From: Bacteriovoracaceae bacterium
GTDB lineage: Bacteria > Bdellovibrionota > Bacteriovoracia > Bacteriovoracales > Bacteriovoracaceae
Assembly: GCA_020630335.1 (NCBI GenBank)
Contig: JAHDBN010000001.1
Coordinates: forward strand, 241,525 to 294,885
Direction of reading: 5' to 3'
Length of the DNA: 53,361 nt
The notes under the pieces are model-generated. The model was not told the DNA's origin. It ran no database searches and worked only from the letters and a program-made list of their open reading frames with translations. Of the stretch, positions 44,487-53,361 are shown piece by piece. A program made the translations under genes and the position numbers. The stretch's first letter is position 1. Each line of letters opens with the position of its first letter.

Positions 44487-44780
44487 TTACATACCAAAGT
44501 TACAGATAACCATTGTGAAAAGTACAAGACCTTCCATAAGAGCTAGTGCGATAATCATTGGAGTTTGAATTTTCCCAGCAGCAGATGGGTTTCTTGCGAT
44601 ACCATCAAGAGCTGTAGAAGCTGCTTTACCTTGACCAGTTGCAACTGCAGCAACTGCTAAAGCCATACAAAGACCTTTTGCAATAGCAATCCAAGATGCG
44701 TCTGTGATGTTACTTGCGTGAGAATCAGCTAAAGCTGGTCCTGCGATTAAAACTAATGCGATTAATGCTAAATTTTTCAT
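44487..44780 (-). CDS. atpE: ATP synthase F0 subunit c
   Basis: A 97-residue subunit with a signal-like N-terminal extension (KNLALIALVLIAGPALA) that is found in several deltaproteobacterial lineages. The two-helix hairpin follows: glycine/alanine-rich helix 1 (GLCMALAVAAVATGQGKAASTALDG), polar loop ARNP (62-65), and helix 2 with the ion-binding Glu83 in ALALMEGLVLFTMV. Residues around Glu83 (MEGL) lack the Ser/Thr after Glu used by sodium-binding rings, so a proton ring is expected. It lies 18 bases after atpB with a ribosome site AAGGAG. Confidence 0.96.
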   Translation of the reverse strand: MKNLALIALVLIAGPALADSHASNITDASWIAIAKGLCMALAVAAVATGQGKAASTALDGIARNPSAAGKIQTPMIIALALMEGLVLFTMVICNFGM

Positions 44781-44798
44781 TTTTTCTCCTTATGAAAA

Positions 44799-45611
44799 TT
44801 AATGTGCGTGCCCATGCTCTTCACCGTGTTCATGGCCATGATCGTGATCATGAACTTCGGTAGCAAGTGCTACATAAACTATACTTAAAATCGTAAATAC
44901 AAATGCCTGCATAAAACATACAAACACTCCAAATAAAATAATTGGAATAGGAAAAGCAATCGGGTAATCAGCCATTCCCATAATTGCGCCTAATACTTTG
45001 TGATCTCCACTAATGTTCCCTTGCAATCTAAGACCAAGAGATAAAGGTCTAACAAAACTACTTAAAACTTCTAGTAAAAATATTAAAGGAGCTAACCAAA
45101 GAATTGGTCCCATAAAGTGTGCAACGTAATCTTTAAGGCCCTGAGCTTTTACTCCATGGATATTAAAATAAATAAAAGAAAAAATACCAAGTCCTACTGC
45201 CGTATTCATATTTGAAGTTGCTGAACTAAATCCAGGAACTAATCCAAATAAATTTGTAATAAAAATAAAAAGAAATAGAAAGCATGAAAAAACAAAGTAC
45301 TGCTTTGCTCTTTTTTCATCCATAACTTGTTCACATAATCCATAAATTCCGCTACCAATTTCTTCTATAATATTTCTAAAACTAATTTTCTTATCAGGTA
45401 AAACTAATTGGTCATCACTAAGTTTTGAGATTTTCTTTTTATAAATAAGTCCTAAAACTAAAACCACTATTGCTACTAGAGCAAACTGAAGAATATGTTC
45501 TTTTATATGTAATGAGTGTTCTAAGTTTTCAAGCCACAAAAATCCAGCAGCATGCAAATTTAATGATAAAAAAGAAATAACGCTAAGCGCTAAGGTTTTA
45601 GTATTTTTCAT
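44799..45611 (-). CDS. atpB: ATP synthase F0 subunit a
   Basis: A 270-residue stator subunit that forms the two proton half-channels next to the c-ring. The essential arginine is Arg195 in RPLSLGLRLQGNISGDHK, where many bacteria have RLFGN; here Phe is Gln. The N-terminus has a signal-like helix. The C-terminal tail (about 253-270) is unusually histidine-rich (HDHDHGHEHGEEHGHAH), possibly metal-binding. It follows atpI by 81 bases and is not preceded by a strong ribosome site. Other F1F0 genes are not in this window. Confidence 0.95.
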   Translation of the reverse strand: MKNTKTLALSVISFLSLNLHAAGFLWLENLEHSLHIKEHILQFALVAIVVLVLGLIYKKKISKLSDDQLVLPDKKISFRNIIEEIGSGIYGLCEQVMDEKRAKQYFVFSCFLFLFIFITNLFGLVPGFSSATSNMNTAVGLGIFSFIYFNIHGVKAQGLKDYVAHFMGPILWLAPLIFLLEVLSSFVRPLSLGLRLQGNISGDHKVLGAIMGMADYPIAFPIPIILFGVFVCFMQAFVFTILSIVYVALATEVHDHDHGHEHGEEHGHAH

Positions 45612-45692
45612 TCTTCCTCAATTTATTTTTTCTAATTTGTAATACTACTGAGCTCAGTTATCAAGATTTTTTTGATGATATTAAGAGATTGA

Positions 45693-46037
45693 TTAGTCTT
45701 TTTTCAAGCTCACTGTGAGAGCAACAACTTGCACTATAAAAATACCAACAAAGGCCCATAAATACTGATTATTAGCTTTTAAAAAGTAAAAAATAGCTCC
45801 TAATACAGCTAATTTTAATAAAAGATAAATATAAAGTTTAGCACTACTAGGTTTTTCTTTAGAATTCGCCAATCCAGTAACCATTCCTATCAAGGTAAAA
45901 TGGTTAACAATCACTAAGGTGAATAAAATCACTGTATCTTCAAAGCTTTTTAGATAATAAAACGCTCCTGCAAAACACAAAAGCGTTAATGGAATATAAT
46001 AAGTTAAATTAAGCTTCTTCAGAATCTGAATCATCAT
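45693..46037 (-). CDS. AtpI-like membrane protein (ATP synthase assembly/subunit I type)
   Basis: A 114-residue protein with four transmembrane helices ([60 protein letters not shown] and [19 protein letters not shown]). The layout and position directly upstream of atpB and atpE fit the small AtpI/ATP-synthase-associated proteins that help c-ring assembly, though sequence alone is weak. The start is ATG at 46037 (or 46034) with GAGAG upstream, inside the last 29 bases of gyrA, implying translational coupling to gyrase. A longer upstream start within gyrA is unlikely. Confidence 0.72.
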   Translation of the reverse strand: MMIQILKKLNLTYYIPLTLLCFAGAFYYLKSFEDTVILFTLVIVNHFTLIGMVTGLANSKEKPSSAKLYIYLLLKLAVLGAIFYFLKANNQYLWAFVGIFIVQVVALTVSLKKD

Positions 46038-48492
46038 TATTACTCTCTTCACTTTCCATGAGTTTTTCAACAGCAACAACTGATTCATCAGCATTCACAT
46101 TCATAACTCGGACACCTTGAGTATTTCTTCCAACTACTGAAATTCCATCAACTCCAGTTCTAATAACTTGTCCCTTATCTGAAATAATAATAATGTCATC
46201 ATTATCAGCAACTGGAAGAACTTGAATAATATCTCCATTTTTCTCAGTTAACTTCATTGCAATAACACCTTTACCACCTCTTGATTGAACTTTATATTCA
46301 GAAGCTTCAGTTCTTTTTCCAAATCCTTTAGAAGTAACAGAAAGAATTTTCATTGAATCATCTACTATAATCATACAAACAAGATGTTCATCACTAGTTA
46401 AGTTAATCCCTTTAACACCCTGACTAACTCTTCCCATATTTCTACATTGAGATTCTTCAAATCTAATAGCTTTTCCTGAACTTGCACAAAGAAGAATATT
46501 CTTGCCCTCATCAACAATCTTACAACTTACAATCTCATCACCATCATTAATCTTGATAGCTTTCTTACCATTTTGGTTAATTCTAATATATTCACTTAAA
46601 GAAGTTTTCTTAATAATTCCTCTTTTGGTTGCAATAACTAAAGACTTGCCTTCTGTTTCACTTGGCATTGAAATGACTTGCTTTACTTTTTGGCCTTGAG
46701 GTATAGAAAGAAGATTTACAATATTTCTTCCTTTAGCAGTTCTACTTGCTTCAGGGATTTCATAAACCTTTAAGTTAAAGACAATACCTTTATCCGTAAA
46801 AAACATAATTGTATCGTGAGTATCGGCAGTAAAAATATTAGTGAAGAAATCTTCATCACTTCCACTTCCTTTAACACCTTTTCCACCACGTTTTTGAGCT
46901 TTATAAGTATCAGTAGCCATTCGTTTTACATACCCTTTATGAGTAGTGGTAACAATAACTTCTTCATTTTTAACTGTATCAATAAAACTAATCTCATCTT
47001 CTCTAGCTAAAATTTCAGTCTTTCTTTCATCACCATAAGACTCAAGGATAGTTTCAAACTCATTTTTAATAATTGATTTTACTTTGCCCTCATCAGCTAA
47101 AATTCCTTCTAGCCTTTCAATTTCTTCTTTAATTTCTTTGTATTGAGCAAGAATCTTATCTCTCTCAAGACCAGTTAATCTTTGAAGTTTCATATCTAAA
47201 ATAGCTTGCGCCTGAATTCTAGATAATGAATATGTACTGATTAAATTTTGCCTTGCTTCGTCAGGCCCTTTAGATCTTTTAATCATCTCAACAATTGCAT
47301 CAATATTTTCAACTGCAATTTTAAGACCTTCTAAGATGTGTGCTCTTTCTTTTGCTTTTCTTAATTCAAACCGAGTTCTTCTAACAACAACTTCTTTTCT
47401 ATGATCAATAAAACACTGAAGTTGTTCTTTGATCGTCATAACTTTTGGTTGCCCATTATGAATTGATAAAAAGATAATACCAAAACTCACCTGAAGCTGA
47501 GTTGCTTTATAAAGTCTATTTAAAACAACGTTCGCTGGGTGTGCTCTTTTAATATCAACAACGATTCTAATTCCAAGTCTGTTTGACTCATCTTTAATAT
47601 CAGAAATACCTTCAAGCTCTTTTTGATTAACAAGATAAGCAATCTTTTCAATTAATCTTGATTTATTAACCTGGTAAGGAATTTCAGTAATAATTATTCT
47701 TTCTCTTTCTTGTTTTCCATAAACTTCAATTTCTGCTTTCGCTCTAATTTGAAGAATACCTTTTCCAGTATGATAAGCTTGTCTAATTCCAGCTGTACCA
47801 TGAATAGATCCACCTGTTGGAAAATCTGGTCCTGGGATAATTTCCATTAAATCAGGAATCGTAATTTCTGAATTATCAATTAAAGCAACTAAACCATTCA
47901 TAATTTCTGATAAATTATGTGGCGGTATATTCGTTGCCATACCAACAGCAATACCAGTTGAACCATTAATTAATAAATTAGGAATTTTAGTTGGTAAAAC
48001 CACTGGTTCTTTTAAAGAGTCATCATAATTGGGCTGCCATTCAACAGTATCTTTATCAATATCTCTTAATAATTCTTCAGCAAGTTTTTGCATCCGAATC
48101 TCTGTATACCTCATCGCTGCTGCATTATCCCCATCAATAGAACCAAAGTTTCCTTGGCCATCAACGATTTGATATCTCATTGAGAAATCTTGAGCTAAAC
48201 GAACAATAGAATTATAAACAGCACTATCACCATGTGGGTGATACTTACCAATAACATCACCAACAACTCTAGCAGACTTTAAAAAAGGTCTATTGTGATA
48301 GTTATTAAGCATATGCATTGCATATAAAATTCTTCTATGAACAGGCTTAAGCCCATCTCTAACATCAGGAAGTGCTCTACCAATGATTACCGACATCGCG
48401 TAATCAAGGTAGCAGTTTTTCATCTCATCACGAATTGCCAAAGGGGCTATATCCTTTCCTGAGTTTTGATTATTTTCTGTATTATCAGTCAT
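46009..48492 (-). CDS. gyrA: DNA gyrase subunit A
   Basis: An 827-residue GyrA. The catalytic tyrosine is Tyr129 in AAAMRYTE. The GyrA box QKRGGKG marks it as gyrase rather than topoisomerase IV, and the C-terminal beta-pinwheel is complete. The tail is acidic ([14 protein letters not shown]). The quinolone-determining region reads [11 protein letters not shown]. Ser90 (E. coli Ser83) is kept, but the usual acidic residue at E. coli 87 is Asn94. ATG has AGGAAAAAAG upstream and follows gyrB by 13 bases. It introduces negative supercoils with GyrB. Confidence 0.97.
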   Translation of the reverse strand: MTDNTENNQNSGKDIAPLAIRDEMKNCYLDYAMSVIIGRALPDVRDGLKPVHRRILYAMHMLNNYHNRPFLKSARVVGDVIGKYHPHGDSAVYNSIVRLAQDFSMRYQIVDGQGNFGSIDGDNAAAMRYTEIRMQKLAEELLRDIDKDTVEWQPNYDDSLKEPVVLPTKIPNLLINGSTGIAVGMATNIPPHNLSEIMNGLVALIDNSEITIPDLMEIIPGPDFPTGGSIHGTAGIRQAYHTGKGILQIRAKAEIEVYGKQERERIIITEIPYQVNKSRLIEKIAYLVNQKELEGISDIKDESNRLGIRIVVDIKRAHPANVVLNRLYKATQLQVSFGIIFLSIHNGQPKVMTIKEQLQCFIDHRKEVVVRRTRFELRKAKERAHILEGLKIAVENIDAIVEMIKRSKGPDEARQNLISTYSLSRIQAQAILDMKLQRLTGLERDKILAQYKEIKEEIERLEGILADEGKVKSIIKNEFETILESYGDERKTEILAREDEISFIDTVKNEEVIVTTTHKGYVKRMATDTYKAQKRGGKGVKGSGSDEDFFTNIFTADTHDTIMFFTDKGIVFNLKVYEIPEASRTAKGRNIVNLLSIPQGQKVKQVISMPSETEGKSLVIATKRGIIKKTSLSEYIRINQNGKKAIKINDGDEIVSCKIVDEGKNILLCASSGKAIRFEESQCRNMGRVSQGVKGINLTSDEHLVCMIIVDDSMKILSVTSKGFGKRTEASEYKVQSRGGKGVIAMKLTEKNGDIIQVLPVADNDDIIIISDKGQVIRTGVDGISVVGRNTQGVRVMNVNADESVVAVEKLMESEESNNDDSDSEEA

Positions 48493-48505
48493 ACTTTTTT
48501 CCTAA

Positions 48506-50980
<2,475 letters not shown>

Positions 50981-52090
50981 TTAGATCTCCGTCACAACTC
51001 CTTTCTCTACAACATATTGTTTTGAACCAAGAATAGAATTAATTTTATTTGCAAATTCTTGGTTTGCCGTAGTGATAAAGACTTGTATTCTTTTTATTTC
51101 AAGGTATTTTAGTAAATTATCTAGGCATAGGCTATCTAATTCCCCTGAAATATCGTCTATTAGAAGAATTGGAGTGATTTTTTCGACTGTTTCTAGGTAC
51201 CCTACGTAGGAGAACAAAAGACTCAAAAAACTTATCTTTTGTTGGCCTACTGATCCGTATTCATGACAATAATTATTATTTATCAAGATATTGAAATCAT
51301 CTAGATGAATTCCACGCTTAGTAGTTTTCATTATTCGATCTTTATCTAGATTTTTTTGATAAAAATTAAAAATATCTTCTTCGCTAGAATCATTAGGTAG
51401 TGAACTCTCATAAACAATTTTTAAATCCATTGGTTCTCTAAAAATATTTTTAAAAGTTTTACACAAAAGTGGATTGAGTTTCTCAACGAAATTATATCTT
51501 TTATTTAATAATATTTTAGCATTTTTTGAAATTAGCTGATCATAAACTTTAATTTGTTTTTCAAAATGTTCTTTCGGTCCAAAAAATTTTGAAAGTAAAA
51601 CGTTTCTACTTCTCAAGGCTTTATTAAAATCTCTTAAAGCTATTTTATAATCTTTATCAATATCAGAAATAAAACTATCAAATAAATCTCTTCTATTTTT
51701 TTTATTACTAAAAAAGGTATGACAATCATACGGATTTATAGGGATTGATTTAATATTTTCTAATTTTTTAGATTTTTGATTATTTACATAAATAAGTTTT
51801 TCATTTTCATCAATTTTCATTGAGTGATTAAACTTAGAGCCAAACTTAAAAAAATTAGTTTTAAGTATAAAATATTTTTCTTCATCTAACTGAGAAAAAA
51901 TTAAATTATCTTTTGTGTTTTTCCTAAATGATTTTTTATAAATAGAATAATAGATAGCTTCAAGTAAATTAGTTTTTCCATTAGCATTGTTTCCGGTAAT
52001 TAAATTAATATTTTTAGAAAAACTTATATTTGCTTCTTTTAAATTCCTGTAATTTTTAAAGTAAATATCTTCTAGATATGTATCAGACAT
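50981..52090 (-). CDS. recF: DNA replication and repair protein RecF
   Basis: A 369-residue SMC-like ATPase that with RecO and RecR loads RecA at gaps. Walker A is GNNANGKTNLLEA (33-45), after YFKNYRNL. The signature-like segment is SVGQQKISFLSLLFS, and Walker B with the D-loop is ILLIDDISGELD. It is seven bases from dnaN on one side and four from gyrB on the other. The order dnaN-recF-gyrB-gyrA is a common origin-proximal arrangement. Confidence 0.95.
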   Translation of the reverse strand: MSDTYLEDIYFKNYRNLKEANISFSKNINLITGNNANGKTNLLEAIYYSIYKKSFRKNTKDNLIFSQLDEEKYFILKTNFFKFGSKFNHSMKIDENEKLIYVNNQKSKKLENIKSIPINPYDCHTFFSNKKNRRDLFDSFISDIDKDYKIALRDFNKALRSRNVLLSKFFGPKEHFEKQIKVYDQLISKNAKILLNKRYNFVEKLNPLLCKTFKNIFREPMDLKIVYESSLPNDSSEEDIFNFYQKNLDKDRIMKTTKRGIHLDDFNILINNNYCHEYGSVGQQKISFLSLLFSYVGYLETVEKITPILLIDDISGELDSLCLDNLLKYLEIKRIQVFITTANQEFANKINSILGSKQYVVEKGVVTEI

Positions 52091-52096
52091 GGATCA

Positions 52097-53218
52097 TCAG
52101 ATCCTAAGAGGCATAATTATACCTAAAAAATCAGGAGTAGATTGAGATTTAATAACTAAAGGACTTAAAGAATTATTTAGTTCAAAAGAAATATCATTAG
52201 ATCCAATTGCAGTGAGAGTATCTAATACATACCCAGCATTGAGACTCATTTCTATTTCTTCACCTTTATAGCTAGCATTTATGGTTTCATATGCTTCACC
52301 ATAAGCTTCATTATTTGCTCTTAATTCTATTTTATCATTTTTAAAACTAAATCTAACACCTTTTGTATTTTCATTAGAAAGTATTTTAATTCTTTTGATA
52401 GCATCATAGAGATCTTCTCTATTAAAATTTGCAGAGAAATTTGTTTTAGAAGGTATAACTGTTTCATATTTTGGATATTCTCTAGCGATTAATCTAATTG
52501 ATAACCAAGTACCTTCTGAATTAGAAGCTATTAAAAATGAATCATTAAAGCTAATTGTTATTTTTTGAGATTTTCCACTTTCACAAATCTTTTTTAATTC
52601 TGTAACACCTTTTCTAGGAATGATAATTCCTTTCTCTAGACTTGAATTACTATTAAACTCAGAAATGTTTTTATCTATTAAAGCTAATCTGTGGCCATCA
52701 ATAGCAACTGCTCTAACTTTCTTATCTAATTCTTGAAGATAAATTCCATTCAAAAACATTCGTGTTTCATCATTACTCATTGCATAGCTAGTTTTTGAAA
52801 TTATTTCTTTAAGTAATTCAGATTCTACTTCGATTTTTTGAGTATCATTGTGATTAAATGAGGTTTCAGGAAAATCTTCACTTGAAGCTATTAATAATGA
52901 ATATTCAACATTTTTACATTTGAGTTGAATAATATTTTTAGAATCATCTAAAGTTAATTCTAAAACATCTTCTGGTAACTCTCTAAGAATATCGTGAATA
53001 TTTTTTGTATTAAGACAAAATTTAATATCGTTTTCAGATTGAACATCTAAAACTGCCTTTGCTGATATATCTAAATCAGTGGCCATAATTTCTAATTTAT
53101 TTTTTTGAATTTTAAACAAAGTATTTGATAAAATAGGTCTATTAGTTTTTTTAGCTACAACAGTAACTATCGCATTAACTGCATCAAATAAATGTTTTGA
53201 ATTCACACTAAACTTCAT
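52097..53218 (-). CDS. dnaN: DNA polymerase III beta sliding clamp
   Basis: A 373-residue clamp with three repeated clamp domains. It opens MKFSVNSKHLFDAVNAIV, with KTNRPILSNTLFKI in domain 1, the peptide-binding-pocket region AIDGHRLALIDK, and ends IIMPLRI. The frame stays open 27 codons upstream, but those residues (isoleucine-rich) are not clamp-like, so ATG at 53218 is chosen. Its leader is almost pure A/T with only AAAG as a possible ribosome site. dnaA is expected beyond the right edge of the window. Confidence 0.96.
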   Translation of the reverse strand: MKFSVNSKHLFDAVNAIVTVVAKKTNRPILSNTLFKIQKNKLEIMATDLDISAKAVLDVQSENDIKFCLNTKNIHDILRELPEDVLELTLDDSKNIIQLKCKNVEYSLLIASSEDFPETSFNHNDTQKIEVESELLKEIISKTSYAMSNDETRMFLNGIYLQELDKKVRAVAIDGHRLALIDKNISEFNSNSSLEKGIIIPRKGVTELKKICESGKSQKITISFNDSFLIASNSEGTWLSIRLIAREYPKYETVIPSKTNFSANFNREDLYDAIKRIKILSNENTKGVRFSFKNDKIELRANNEAYGEAYETINASYKGEEIEMSLNAGYVLDTLTAIGSNDISFELNNSLSPLVIKSQSTPDFLGIIMPLRI

Positions 53219-53228
53219 AATAATCTTT

Positions 53229-53253
53229 AATATATATATAATAATAATAATAA
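53229..53253. repeat. AT-only dinucleotide/trinucleotide tract before dnaN
   Basis: About five TA units are followed by four to five AAT-type units, with no G or C, 11 bases upstream of the dnaN ATG. It occupies the usual ribosome-binding and promoter distance. It may be an easily melted leader or simply local composition. No DnaA box was found beside it. Confidence 0.5.
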
Positions 53254-53361
53254 CCTTGGAAACTGTGATTAAAATAAATAATCTAACAATTTCAAGCACT
53301 TGAACTATGTAAATATTTTTTATATATGTATAAATTAGAAATTATTATCCTATATTCTTCG

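Noticed and set aside
44487-44780. Sodium-dependent ATP synthase
   Set aside because: Subunit c has MEGL around Glu83 and lacks the Ser/Thr following Glu and associated Gln pattern of sodium rings.
46034-46094. A longer AtpI-like protein starting 57 bases further upstream inside gyrA
   Set aside because: The extra residues only mirror the gyrA reading frame and have no ribosome site; the ATG pair at 46037/46034 behind GAGAG fits better.
53219-53299. A 27-residue N-terminal extension of DnaN
   Set aside because: The extension is an isoleucine-rich artefact of AT-rich DNA; MKFSVNSKHLFDAV is the standard clamp start.
53345-53353. TTATCCTAT as a possible DnaA box near the right edge
   Set aside because: It matches only the first six of nine bases of TTATCCACA, and no second box is nearby. 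The region is too AT-rich for a single partial match to mean anything.

Overview
The window looks like the chromosome of an AT-rich, Gram-negative, respiring bacterium. It encodes a parvulin/SurA pair, an outer-membrane beta-barrel with a LolA-like partner, many lipoproteins, complex I and an F-type ATP synthase. The mix of low GC, frequent TTG/GTG starts, secreted proteases and murein hydrolases, an ETF pair and RCC1-like repeats resembles marine Bdellovibrionota (Bacteriovorax/Halobacteriovorax-like). That assignment is inference; no 16S gene is present.

The right end is origin-proximal. dnaN, recF, gyrB and gyrA run leftward from the right edge, so dnaA and oriC probably lie just beyond it. 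They are followed by atpI, atpB and atpE. Most housekeeping genes are on the minus strand, pointing away from the presumed origin.

Layout, left to right. 0-5.6 kb: tRNA-Ser(GCU), a small secreted protein, a DUF374 acyltransferase, etfA and etfB, an extremely acidic LysM lipoprotein and a membrane-anchored unknown. 5.7-7 kb: an Mrp/ApbC Fe-S carrier with a ribbon-helix-helix protein. 7-16 kb: a cell-envelope and secreted-hydrolase block with a two-TM HAMP-like protein, a lytic transglycosylase, a HEAT-like protein, two metzincin-like lipoproteases, a permuted-papain lipoprotein, an exported unknown and a frameshifted DUF2256-DUF3253 gene. 16-19.3 kb: an RND exporter and an RCC1-repeat protein. 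19.5-31.4 kb: tRNA-Ser(UGA), serS, a large GYF2-TM-TPR protein and nuoN-M-L-K-J-H-A, which is the whole membrane arm of complex I with none of the hydrophilic subunits. 31.6-44.4 kb (plus strand): mfd, ppiC, surA-like, uvrA, a LolA-like/outer-membrane-barrel/RND cassette and a small secreted protein. 44.4-53.4 kb: atpE, atpB, atpI, gyrA, gyrB, recF, dnaN.

Functionally, the window joins energy conversion (ETF, complex I, F0), replication and repair (DnaN, RecF, gyrase, Mfd, UvrA), serine tRNA charging and envelope biogenesis. No IS element, prophage, CRISPR array or rRNA was seen, and no gap over 300 bases lacks a gene. The least explained content is the 9.5-16 kb secreted-protein block, the acidic LysM lipoprotein, the GYF2-TPR protein and the RND cassette.
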